DNA from: Winogradskyella marincola
GTDB taxonomy: Bacteria; Bacteroidota; Bacteroidia; Flavobacteriales; Flavobacteriaceae
Length of the DNA: 64,000 nt
Assembly: GCF_029624125.1 (NCBI RefSeq)
Contig: NZ_JARSBN010000001.1
Coordinates: forward strand, 451,901 to 515,900
Direction: 5' to 3'
Shown: one piece after another, positions 46,158-54,176 of the stretch
How the letters are laid out: each line of letters opens with the position of its first letter
How positions within the stretch are numbered: position 1 is the first letter of the stretch
Notes under the pieces: generated by a model
Seen by the model: only the letters and a program-made list of their open reading frames with translations
Told to the model about the DNA's origin: nothing
Database searches by the model: none
Program-made: the position numbers and the translations under genes

Positions 46158-48458
46158 ATGAAAATTTTCAAGTACTTCTTTGGTGCTATGCTTTTTGTTT
46201 CGGCAAGTGCTTTTGCACAAGATGACATTAAGCCAGAGCGCAAGCCAGGTCACACTAACCAAAACAAATTCAAACAATTATACGATGAATTTGCCACACC
46301 AAACATGTTTAGAACTGGTTCTGGCGCACCAGGTCCTGCTTACTATCAACAGCAAGCAGACTACAAAATGGATATAGAAATAGACGACGTTAATGCCAAA
46401 TTATATGGTAACGAAACTATTACATATACCAACAATTCACCAGATGAGCTAACATATCTTTGGGTACAACTAGACCAAAATATGAGAGCTAAAGACTCTA
46501 AAACACCTTTAATTAATAGTTCTGGAATTGGTCCTGCAACTTCAGCTTCAAGAGCAACAGGAACGTACTTAAAAGATAGTTTTGACGGAGGTTTTAACAT
46601 AGAGCATGTAAAAGACACTAATGGTAAAGATTTACCTCACACCATTAACCGCACAATGATGCGTGTAGAGTTACCAACACCTATGAAAACAGGAAATAAA
46701 TTTTCTTTTAATATAAAGTGGTGGTACAACATTAATGATCACGTTAATGATGGAGGACGTTCCGGTTATGAATATTTTGAAGAAAACGATAACAGATCTT
46801 ACGTTATAGCACAATTTTACCCTCGTATGGCTGTATACAACGATTTAGAAGGCTGGCAAAATTCTCAGTTTTGGGGAAGAGATGAATTTGCATTACCATT
46901 CGGTAACTTTGATGTTAATATTACAGTACCAGCAGATCATATCTTAGACGGAACAGGTAACTTAACCAACAGAGAAGAAGTTTTCTCAAAAGAAATGATG
47001 AAACGTTACAATAAGGCTAAAAAATCTTACGATAAGCCTGTAATGATTGTTACCGAAGACGAAGCTCGTAAAACTGAAAAGACTAAAAGCAATAAGAAAA
47101 AAACATGGAAACTTTCTGCCAAAATGGTTAGAGATTTCGGTTTTGCAACATCGAGAAAGTATATATACGATATGATGGCTGTAAAAATTGGAGACAAAGA
47201 TGTTATGGCTGTTTCTTTATATTCTAAAGAAGGGAATCCGCTTTGGGAACAGTGGTCTACAAGAACAGTTGCTAGTACATTAAAATCATACTCTCGTATG
47301 ACATTTGATTATCCGTACCATAAAGCCATTTCTGTTCATGCACAAAGACAAGGAATGGAATACCCAATGATTTGCTGGAATTACGGAAGACCAGACAAAG
47401 ATGGTAACTACTCAGATAGAACTAAGTACGGAATGATTAGTGTTATCATCCATGAGGTTGGCCACAACTTCTTCCCTATGATTGTAAATAGCGATGAGCG
47501 TCAATGGACATGGATGGACGAAGGATTAAACACTTTTGTTCAGTATGTAGCAGAGCAAGATTTTGGTGAATGGAATCCAACCGCTTTATCTCCAGGTCAC
47601 GACCAATACCCTTCTCGTAGAGGTCCTGCTAAAAATATCGTAAGATATATGGGAGGCGATCAAGATTTTATTGCACCTATTATGACTAAAGGTTTAAACA
47701 CATATCAGTTTGGAAGCAATGCTTACAGCAAGCCAGCTACAGGACTAAACATACTGCGTGAAACTATAATGGGTCATGATTTATTTGACTATTCGTTTAG
47801 AGAATATTCAAAACGTTGGATGTTTAAGCACCCAACACCTGAAGATTTCTTTAGAACTATGGAAGACGCATCTGCTGTAGATTTAGACTGGTTCTGGAGA
47901 GGATGGTTCTACACTACAGATTATACAGACATAGGTATTAAGGAAGTTAAGAAATTTGCAGTAACTAACAACCCTAACGAAAATGGAAAAAAACTTGCTG
48001 AGCAATATAACATAGACCCGAATTCTCTTGTTTATTTTATTGCTGAAGGTGATGAAGGCTATGATGATGCTTTAAAAAGTGGTAAAGCTATAGAAGACCT
48101 TCCTACAGTAAAAGAATACATAATGGACAACTTTACTCCAGAGCAGCAAAAAAGCATGAAGAAGTCTCCAAAGTTTTTCTACGAAGTAACTTTTGATAAA
48201 CCAGGTGGTTTAGTTATGCCATTAATTGTTGAGTATGTATATGCTGACGGTACAAAAGAAAAAACTACTTATCCTGCTCAAGTATGGAGGCTAAACGATA
48301 AAGAAGTAAGTAAAGCTATTGCTTCTGATAAAGAAATCGTTTCTATTACTGTAGATCCAGACCTTGAAACAGCAGATATTGACACTTCAAATAACTCTTG
48401 GCCAAGAGAAACTAAAGAAAGTGATTTCGATAAGTTTAAAAACAAAGTGAAAGATTAA
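46158..48458 (+). CDS. M1-family zinc metallopeptidase, exported
   Basis: The 766-residue protein has a signal peptide (about 1-20, ending ASAFAQ). The N-terminal beta domain (about 60-290) precedes the catalytic domain with H432-E-V-G-H436 and distal E455 (WMDEGLNTF), the M1 zinc signature HExxH-x18-E. The usual GxMEN exopeptidase motif reads GMEYPMICWNYG here, a known Bacteroidota variant. A Thr/Lys-rich C-terminus follows. It is likely a periplasmic aminopeptidase that digests peptides. A strong terminator follows. Confidence 0.94.
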   Translation: MKIFKYFFGAMLFVSASAFAQDDIKPERKPGHTNQNKFKQLYDEFATPNMFRTGSGAPGPAYYQQQADYKMDIEIDDVNAKLYGNETITYTNNSPDELTYLWVQLDQNMRAKDSKTPLINSSGIGPATSASRATGTYLKDSFDGGFNIEHVKDTNGKDLPHTINRTMMRVELPTPMKTGNKFSFNIKWWYNINDHVNDGGRSGYEYFEENDNRSYVIAQFYPRMAVYNDLEGWQNSQFWGRDEFALPFGNFDVNITVPADHILDGTGNLTNREEVFSKEMMKRYNKAKKSYDKPVMIVTEDEARKTEKTKSNKKKTWKLSAKMVRDFGFATSRKYIYDMMAVKIGDKDVMAVSLYSKEGNPLWEQWSTRTVASTLKSYSRMTFDYPYHKAISVHAQRQGMEYPMICWNYGRPDKDGNYSDRTKYGMISVIIHEVGHNFFPMIVNSDERQWTWMDEGLNTFVQYVAEQDFGEWNPTALSPGHDQYPSRRGPAKNIVRYMGGDQDFIAPIMTKGLNTYQFGSNAYSKPATGLNILRETIMGHDLFDYSFREYSKRWMFKHPTPEDFFRTMEDASAVDLDWFWRGWFYTTDYTDIGIKEVKKFAVTNNPNENGKKLAEQYNIDPNSLVYFIAEGDEGYDDALKSGKAIEDLPTVKEYIMDNFTPEQQKSMKKSPKFFYEVTFDKPGGLVMPLIVEYVYADGTKEKTTYPAQVWRLNDKEVSKAIASDKEIVSITVDPDLETADIDTSNNSWPRETKESDFDKFKNKVKD

Positions 48459-48477
48459 GAAAAATTTATTCAAAATT

Positions 48478-48503
48478 AAAGCCGACTTTAACGAGTCGGC
48501 TTT
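48478..48503 (+). terminator. Terminator after the M1 peptidase gene
   Basis: Perfect 10-bp stem AAAGCCGACT / AGTCGGCTTT with loop TTAACG, followed by a T-tract. It starts 20 bp after the stop. Confidence 0.9.
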
Positions 48504-48524
48504 TTTTATTACATAAAGTCACTC

Positions 48525-48532
48525 TATATTTG
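48525..48532 (+). promoter_or_regulatory. -7 promoter box of tatA (TATATTTG), leaderless transcript
   Basis: Full TAnnTTTG match. Transcription should start 4-6 nt after it, which is the GTG codon at 48537 itself. Confidence 0.6.
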
Positions 48533-48536
48533 CATT

Positions 48537-48827
48537 GTGATACAATTAGCAACATTTTTATTTATCGGAGGTACCGAAATTGTTTTTATACTATTCATAT
48601 TAGTATTAGTTTTTGGTGCAGATAAGCTTCCTGAGATTGCCAGAGGGCTTGGTCAAGGTATGCGTCAGCTAAAAGACGCCACAAATGATATAAAGCATGA
48701 AGTAACCAAAAGTGCTAAAGAAAATAATATCATAGATACTGATACTACAAAAGAGATTCAAGAAGAAATCAATAAGGTTAAAGATGATCTCGAAAACTTT
48801 ACTGGCTCTGTAAAACGCAATAGATAA
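48537..48827 (+). CDS. tatA: Twin-arginine translocase subunit TatA/TatE
   Basis: TatA forms the protein-conducting part of the Tat pathway that exports folded proteins. The 96-residue protein has an N-terminal helix with IGGTEIVFILFILVLVFGADKLPEIARGLGQGMRQL (about 10-45), the amphipathic helix and an acidic tail. The GTG at 48537 is used; no Met follows before the hinge. The -7 box ends only 4 bp before the GTG, so the mRNA is probably leaderless. No tatC lies nearby. Confidence 0.92.
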   Translation: MIQLATFLFIGGTEIVFILFILVLVFGADKLPEIARGLGQGMRQLKDATNDIKHEVTKSAKENNIIDTDTTKEIQEEINKVKDDLENFTGSVKRNR

Positions 48828-48943
48828 AATACATTATCCTTTAATTTTTTGCTATTTATTTAACGCATCAATAATAATTCAAGCGATTTTTAATCAATTA
48901 TTTAATATATTTAGACATACACTAACGTCTAAACCATTATTAA

Positions 48944-50446
48944 ATGAAAAGAAATTTCTTAAAACTATTACTTCTATCAGTAATAGTACTAGTATCGTGC
49001 TCTAAAGATGATACTAATTTAGAAAACCAATCAGAAATTATTCAATTTCCTGAAGAACCACTCTCTGTAGAACAAATTAATTCAAGAATTACTGAAACTA
49101 TAGAAAACACAGGCGATTTTGACTGGAATGCCGTTGACGAACATTTTTTATGGAGTGCTGTTGTTCACGGACAAAATGTACTAACTGTTGGATACGGAAA
49201 TCCTGACCAAAGTTTCAGCGAAACGGAAGATCCTGTTTTAGAGTCTAAAAAAAATGCATTAATAGATATTGTACTTCAGAATGAAGATTTTGACGAAAGA
49301 AAACTAAAATTAATAGAACACGAAATCATTACCGTGTTTGATATAGAAGTTACAAAAATTGAAACCATTATTGAGCTAAGAAAGAGCGATTTTGTTCGCT
49401 ATTTAGAACCTAATGGCTATAATCAATATTCAACCTTTACAGCCAAAAGCAGTTCTGGTTGCGACAAAAATCCTGACAGTATAAATTCTGCGCACTACAC
49501 TACAATTAGTCCAAATAATGCGCAAGTGTCTTGGCATTTTAACGAGCATAACATTCCTCAGGCTTGGAATCACAGCTCTGGTTCTGGTGTTACCATTGGT
49601 CTTATAGATACTGGTGTCTCTGCTTCTCAATATTTATTAAATGCATCAGGAATTAATGATGGTGCTTCTACAGGTAGATTTGTTCAGAAATACGGAACTT
49701 TTATAGATTCTTCATGGTGGTGGAGTAACAACTATGATGGACCTCATGATAAGTGTGGTCACGGTACAGCAATGGGCTCTACCATGGCAGCACCAAGAAA
49801 CAATGACGGCATGCCTGTTGGTGTAGCATACAACTCTAATCTAGTTGCATATAGAGCAACTGAAGATGTTTTATTAAATGATTACCATGAACGCAAAGGT
49901 GTGTCTGCAGCTTTAACACAATTAGGCAATAGAAATGATGTAAAAATCATCTCTATGTCTATTGGTTACGTTTGGTCTATAGGTAACATTAAAGATGCTG
50001 TAAAATACGCTTATAGCAAAGGAAAATTAATCTTTGCTGCTGGTGGAACCTCAACAAGCTTTACAAATGGCTTTGGTGTTATTTTCCCAGCAACAATGAG
50101 CGAAACTGTCGCTGTAACTGGAGTTAATGATGGCACTAGCTATGAACGATGCGAAACCTGCCATAGCGGAAGTAAAATTGATTTTACAATAATCATGGAA
50201 GGAGACAACAACACTAGTAAAGCACCTCCTGTTTTAGGGTTTAACACAGGCCAAAGACGTTACACTGGCGGATCGTCTGTAGCAACAGCAACAACTGCAG
50301 GTATAGCTGCTTTAATATGGTCTAAATATCCTGGTTGGTCTAGAACCCAAGTACTCAATAGACTTAAGCAATCTTCAGAATTTTACCCAAGCAAAAACAG
50401 TAGTTTTGGCTATGGTAATATTGATGCGCTATTAGCTGTTCAGTAA
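48944..50446 (+). CDS. S8 subtilisin-family serine peptidase, lipoprotein
   Basis: The 500-residue protein has a lipobox (VLVSC, Cys19), a prodomain-like region (about 35-165) and a subtilisin domain with catalytic D222 (LIDTGVSAS), H273 (CGHGTAMGSTMA) and S445 in GGSSVATAT. The position that normally carries the oxyanion Asn (AAGN) reads AAGGTS (about 365-370), which may weaken activity. It is probably exposed at the outer membrane surface or the periplasm. It is monocistronic and ends in a hairpin shared with the methyltransferase gene. Confidence 0.9.
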   Translation: MKRNFLKLLLLSVIVLVSCSKDDTNLENQSEIIQFPEEPLSVEQINSRITETIENTGDFDWNAVDEHFLWSAVVHGQNVLTVGYGNPDQSFSETEDPVLESKKNALIDIVLQNEDFDERKLKLIEHEIITVFDIEVTKIETIIELRKSDFVRYLEPNGYNQYSTFTAKSSSGCDKNPDSINSAHYTTISPNNAQVSWHFNEHNIPQAWNHSSGSGVTIGLIDTGVSASQYLLNASGINDGASTGRFVQKYGTFIDSSWWWSNNYDGPHDKCGHGTAMGSTMAAPRNNDGMPVGVAYNSNLVAYRATEDVLLNDYHERKGVSAALTQLGNRNDVKIISMSIGYVWSIGNIKDAVKYAYSKGKLIFAAGGTSTSFTNGFGVIFPATMSETVAVTGVNDGTSYERCETCHSGSKIDFTIIMEGDNNTSKAPPVLGFNTGQRRYTGGSSVATATTAGIAALIWSKYPGWSRTQVLNRLKQSSEFYPSKNSSFGYGNIDALLAVQ

Positions 50447-50467
50447 GAATTGAACTATCAAAAACTA

Positions 50468-50502
50468 AAAAGAGCTTCGTGAATTAACACAAAGCTCTTT
50501 TT
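50468..50502. terminator. Bidirectional terminator between S8 protease and O-methyltransferase
   Basis: Arms AAAAGAGCTT and AAGCTCTTTT around a loop in which GTG/CAC adds three more pairs, with A- and T-tracts on either side. It lies exactly between the two 3' ends. Confidence 0.8.
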
Positions 50503-51144
50503 TTATTTTCTTCTGGAAATTGTAAGTCCATCTCTTATAGGCAACAAAACTGTTTCAATCCGATGATCTTCTTTTAGCAGATTGTTGTAATCTAAAACCG
50601 CTTTTGTTGAAGTATCTTTTTCTTTTAGTGGCTCAACGACTTTTCCATGCCATAGGACATTGTCGGACAATATAATTCCGCCAGGATTTAGTTTGTCTAT
50701 GATAAGATGAAAGTAATTACTGTAATTAGGTTTATCTGCATCGATAAAAACCAAATCAAACATCATATCTAACTCAGGTATAATATCTAGTGCGCTACCT
50801 GTATGCTGTATAATTTGAGAACCGTAATCCGATTTATCAAAATACTTTCGCTGAAAATCGTGAAGCTCCTCATTGATATCAATAGTATGAATAACTCCAT
50901 TTTTTTGCAAACCTTCGGCTAAACACAATGTTGCATAGCCTGTAAAGGTTCCTAATTCCAAAACAGATTTAGGATTTACCAACTTAGAAATCATGCTCAA
51001 TACCCTACCTTGATAAGGACCACTAAGCATAATAGGCTGTAATATCTTTTGATACGTTTCTCTAGTTAATTGTTGTAATAACTCTGGCTCTTGCTCAGAA
51101 TGTGAAACCACATAATTGTCTAATGCCTCTGGCAAAAAATACAT
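50503..51144 (-). CDS. O-methyltransferase, class I SAM-dependent
   Basis: The 213-residue protein has motif I VLELGTFTGYATLCLAEGL (about 64-82), the acidic DLVFIDADKPNYSNYF segment (about 134-149) and LSDNVLWHGKVV with the catalytic-site Asp-Asn pair, matching the caffeoyl-CoA/catechol O-methyltransferase family (metal-dependent). The substrate is unknown. It is the last gene of the minus-strand kynurenine region, 29 bp behind the small membrane protein, and could act on a catechol-like aromatic intermediate such as 3-hydroxyanthranilate; that link is inference. Confidence 0.9.
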   Translation of the reverse strand: MYFLPEALDNYVVSHSEQEPELLQQLTRETYQKILQPIMLSGPYQGRVLSMISKLVNPKSVLELGTFTGYATLCLAEGLQKNGVIHTIDINEELHDFQRKYFDKSDYGSQIIQHTGSALDIIPELDMMFDLVFIDADKPNYSNYFHLIIDKLNPGGIILSDNVLWHGKVVEPLKEKDTSTKAVLDYNNLLKEDHRIETVLLPIRDGLTISRRK

Positions 51145-51173
51145 ATCAAAATAATTTTAAAAGAAATATTAAT

Positions 51174-51404
51174 TTATTCAGCTTTTTCTGGTTCTTCAGG
51201 AAGCTCTAATTCTACTTCCTCTTCCTCAGGCTTACCTAAAAAGAATAACACAGCTCCTACAACGACTAAACCAATTTTTATAGCCCAAGCCACACCTTCG
51301 CCCCATTCATATATCCAATCAGTAAATCTTATTGTTAAACCTACAAAAGGTAAAACAATTAAACCTATACCTATTAATGCCATGTAAGAACCTACTTTTC
51401 TCAT
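51174..51404 (-). CDS. Small membrane protein with acidic tail, function unknown
   Basis: The 76-residue protein has two membrane helices (about 7-26 and 38-56) and a strongly acidic tail (PEEEEVELELPEEPEKAE). No family recognised. It sits between the ACMSD and O-methyltransferase genes on the same strand, but a near-consensus promoter (TATATTTA) lies ahead of it, so it may be transcribed separately from the kynurenine genes. Confidence 0.7.
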   Translation of the reverse strand: MRKVGSYMALIGIGLIVLPFVGLTIRFTDWIYEWGEGVAWAIKIGLVVVGAVLFFLGKPEEEEVELELPEEPEKAE

Positions 51405-51461
51405 ATTACTTGATTGTTTGATTAGATTCTAAATATAGACAAAAAATTGAAAATTATAGCC

Positions 51462-52547
51462 TTAAGACATTATTCTGGCTACTAAATCCTTTTTAGCCTT
51501 TTCATCATCACCACACAACCATTGTATCACGTTGTCTTCCCAAATAGCATCACGTTGTGGCTCTGATATAATTTGACGCTCCATAGCTAAATCTAGAATT
51601 TTACCAGGATATGAAGATTGTTGGGCACTTTCCATTTCACCCAAAGGATAAGGATCATCCAATCCCATAATAACTTGATTAGAACCTTGATTCTTTATCA
51701 ATAATTCTAAAGAACCTGTGTCGTGTACTAAAGTATCAAAGAAAATATTTTTATGACCAACAGCCTTACGAGGATGCTTTTTTCCTTCAAACAAATCTGG
51801 TCTTCCATCAAATCCTTGAATTCGACGACCAAGATTAATCTGAGCTAACTGTCCGCCATGAGCAAAACAAATTCGCATATTAGGATACTTTTCGTAGTAC
51901 CCATTTAAGGTTAAAAAATGGTATGCATCTGCACATTGTGCTAACATCCAAATTAAGTGAAAACGCCAAGATGTGTTTTCTAGCTTTATGAATTTTTCAC
52001 CATCGTACGGATGAATTTCAACAGCTAAATTATATTTATCGGCAAGCTCAAAAATAGGTTCGTTTTCTTCATCAAAAATGCAACGCCATGTTCCAATAGT
52101 ATCCATATAATGTGTTGGCAAACACAACAAACGCATTCCTAAAACCTCAACACAACGCTCTATTTCCCAACAAGCGCCTCTTACAAAACCAGGATGCACC
52201 ACAAAACCCGTTGTAAATTTACTCGGATGATCGTGTTGTATGCGTGCATTAAAATCATTTTGAAAACGCAAGGCTTGTTTCATCTCTTCCAACCTTAAAC
52301 CATTACCATAAAGTTGAGATAAATTCAAAACAACAGCATGATCAATTTTAAAGTGCTCCATCCATGCTAACTTTTCATTTAAGAAAAAACTAGAATCAGT
52401 AATAGGTCTATTCCAATCCTTTTGAAGCATAAATTTTCGGTCTTTATCTACCCAAAAAATCCCCTTGTCTTTCATAAAATCAGGAATTTCTTCTGGGTAA
52501 GGTAGTAAGTGTGAGTGACCGTTTATTCTTAGTTTTCGTTTTTCCAT
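51462..52547 (-). CDS. 2-Amino-3-carboxymuconate-6-semialdehyde decarboxylase family amidohydrolase
   Basis: ACMSD converts the ring-cleavage product of 3-hydroxyanthranilate to 2-aminomuconate semialdehyde, preventing quinolinate formation. The 361-residue protein has the metal-binding H11-S-H13 in INGHSHLLPYPEE, a third His in ICFAHGGQLAQINLGRR and the Asp in MGLDDPYPLGE. I start at ATG 52547; a longer version from a TTG at 52571 is unlikely. Position directly downstream of the dioxygenase supports the assignment. Confidence 0.88.
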   Translation of the reverse strand: MEKRKLRINGHSHLLPYPEEIPDFMKDKGIFWVDKDRKFMLQKDWNRPITDSSFFLNEKLAWMEHFKIDHAVVLNLSQLYGNGLRLEEMKQALRFQNDFNARIQHDHPSKFTTGFVVHPGFVRGACWEIERCVEVLGMRLLCLPTHYMDTIGTWRCIFDEENEPIFELADKYNLAVEIHPYDGEKFIKLENTSWRFHLIWMLAQCADAYHFLTLNGYYEKYPNMRICFAHGGQLAQINLGRRIQGFDGRPDLFEGKKHPRKAVGHKNIFFDTLVHDTGSLELLIKNQGSNQVIMGLDDPYPLGEMESAQQSSYPGKILDLAMERQIISEPQRDAIWEDNVIQWLCGDDEKAKKDLVARIMS

Positions 52548-52631
52548 TATCTGTAATTCCTGCAATAACAAGAATCTTTAGTTTTAGTAATTAGTTAAGA
52601 TTTTTAAGTTCCTACGCGTGCAGAATAACAA

Positions 52632-53168
52632 TTAGCCTTCTAATTGTACTTTTTTTGGAGGTTGCATAACAGCCTCACAATTAGGACATGTACGTTTTAC
52701 TTTGTCTCCATAATATGCATCAAAAATTTTCGGCATATCGGTTTCAATATTATCTAAAGTAAAGTCTTCTTCATATAATTTAGTTGTACAATTTTCACAA
52801 AACCATAACAACGCATCTTGCACACCCTCTTCTCGAGGATATTCTATCACCAAACCAACGGTATTAGCACCTCGTTGCGGTGAATGTGGCACTTTTGGTG
52901 GTAACAAAAAGATCTCTCCTTCTCTTATATGAATATCTTTTGGTTCTCCATTATCAATAACTTTTAAAACAATATCACCTTCTACTTGATAGAAAAATTC
53001 GGGTGTTTCGTTGTAATGGTAATCTTTGCGACTATTTGGTCCGCCAACAACCATAACGATAAAATCACCATCCTTCCAAACCACTTTATTACCAACAGGT
53101 GGTTTTAATAAATGACGATTTTCTTCAATCCATGCTTTAAAATTAATAGGCGGAAATAATTTGCTCAT
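52632..53168 (-). CDS. nbaC: 3-Hydroxyanthranilate 3,4-dioxygenase
   Basis: This enzyme opens the ring of 3-hydroxyanthranilate with Fe2+ and O2. The 178-residue single-domain cupin has metal ligands H51, E57 (DYHYNETPEFFYQVEGD) and H95 (VPHSPQR), and a C-terminal rubredoxin-like Zn knuckle with C124, C127, C161 and C164, typical of the bacterial form. Its product is the substrate of the ACMSD gene downstream. An inverted pair of palindromic repeats lies immediately upstream. Confidence 0.93.
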   Translation of the reverse strand: MSKLFPPINFKAWIEENRHLLKPPVGNKVVWKDGDFIVMVVGGPNSRKDYHYNETPEFFYQVEGDIVLKVIDNGEPKDIHIREGEIFLLPPKVPHSPQRGANTVGLVIEYPREEGVQDALLWFCENCTTKLYEEDFTLDNIETDMPKIFDAYYGDKVKRTCPNCEAVMQPPKKVQLEG

Positions 53169-53178
53169 AATAAAAGGC

Positions 53179-53202
53179 CCATCCTAGCCTTCCCAAGGGG
53201 AA
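53179..53202. repeat. Palindromic repeat, copy 1 (CCCATCC...CCTTCCC/GGGGAAGG)
   Basis: GCCCATCCTAGCCTTCCC, AA, GGGGAAGG. It pairs in opposite orientation with the copy at 53285-53316 (53285 side reads GGGAAGGG...GGGATGGGC). Both lie between the dioxygenase and SDR genes. Confidence 0.7.
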
Positions 53203-53205
53203 GGA

Positions 53206-53229
53206 ACTCTTACTCGGGTACGTAAGAGT
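53206..53229. repeat. Hairpin between two inverted repeat copies
   Basis: ACTCTTAC / GTAAGAGT, an 8-bp perfect stem with an 8-nt loop TCGGGTAC. It is attached to the left repeat copy. Confidence 0.6.
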
Positions 53230-53284
53230 ATTTATTTTTACTAAAAAATTTTACAGTTTAAAGATAGTAATATTCAGACAAATT

Positions 53285-53316
53285 TCCCTTCCCTTAGGGA
53301 AGGGTTAGGGATGGGC
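53285..53316. repeat. Palindromic repeat, copy 2 (inverted)
   Basis: TCCCTTCCC TTA GGGAAGGG then TTAGGGATGGGC, the reverse complement of copy 1 in overall plan. It lies just after the SDR stop codon. Confidence 0.7.
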
Positions 53317-53318
53317 TT

Positions 53319-54101
53319 CTACAAACTTTTTGTTCTACCACCATCAACCGGAAGGTTAATTCCGTTAATATAGCTGGCACATTCACTTGCTAAAAAGGTG
53401 ATTGCAGCAGCTAATTCTTCTGGTTTTGCAAAACGTTTTGCTGGTACAGCACTTTTCATAGCGTTGGCTTCTTCTTCTTCTGTTTTACCTGTTTTATCGC
53501 TTTTGTTTTTAATAATTTCGGTTAAACGTTCTGTTCCAGTTGCTCCAGGTAACACGTTGTTTACGGTAATGCCAAATTGTCCAAGCTCGTTAGCTAAGGT
53601 TTTGCTCCAATTGGCTACAGCACCACGAATGGTATTGCTTACACCAAGTCCATCTAATGGCTGTTTTACTGATGTTGAAATCACGTTAACAATACGTCCA
53701 TAGTTTTCAGCTTTCATAAACGGAACAACAGCTTGTACTAATACATGATTACATTTTAAGTGCTGTGTAAAAGCGCTTTCAAATTCTTCAATTTTTGCTT
53801 CAAAAACTGGTCCGCCAGCTGGTCCGCCTGTATTGTTTACCAACACATGAAATCCGTGATTATTCTTAATATAGCTTTCAACTTTTTCTTTTAATTCCAT
53901 CGGATTAGAAAAATCAGCTACGATATAATCGTGATTTCTGTGTTTTGGTAATTCGGCTAAAACAGCCTTTAGTTTGTCTTCGTTTCTTGCTACTAGTGTG
54001 ATATTTGCACCTTCTTCAGCTAAAGCTAAAGCAGTTGCTTTACCAATACCTGCTGTGCTACCACATACTAATGCGTATTTGTTGTTTAGTTTTAAGTCCA
54101 T
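53319..54101 (-). CDS. Short-chain dehydrogenase/reductase
   Basis: A 260-residue classical SDR. Cofactor loop TAGIGKATALALAEEGA (about 16-32), NNTGGPAGG (about 89-97, NNAG position), and an active site with Ser in VISTSVKQPL (about 140) and a substituted Tyr position (GLGVSNTIRGAVANWSK reads S-N-T with Lys-Ala-like context missing the usual YxxxK), which is unusual. It sits inside the kynurenine cluster. Its reaction is unknown; reduction of an aminomuconate-derived keto acid is one possibility. Confidence 0.85.
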   Translation of the reverse strand: MDLKLNNKYALVCGSTAGIGKATALALAEEGANITLVARNEDKLKAVLAELPKHRNHDYIVADFSNPMELKEKVESYIKNNHGFHVLVNNTGGPAGGPVFEAKIEEFESAFTQHLKCNHVLVQAVVPFMKAENYGRIVNVISTSVKQPLDGLGVSNTIRGAVANWSKTLANELGQFGITVNNVLPGATGTERLTEIIKNKSDKTGKTEEEEANAMKSAVPAKRFAKPEELAAAITFLASECASYINGINLPVDGGRTKSL

Positions 54102-54152
54102 AATAACTTCCTACGTAGGCAGGAATCTTTTTAGTTTATATTGTTAAATGAG

Positions 54153-54172
54153 ATTCCTGCTTTCGCAGGAAT
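54153..54172. repeat. Palindromic repeat (ATTCCTGC/GCAGGAAT)
   Basis: Perfect 8-bp stem with loop TTTC, in the gap between the SDR and aldehyde dehydrogenase genes. A decayed copy lies at about 54107-54125. Confidence 0.75.
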
Positions 54173-54176
54173 GACA

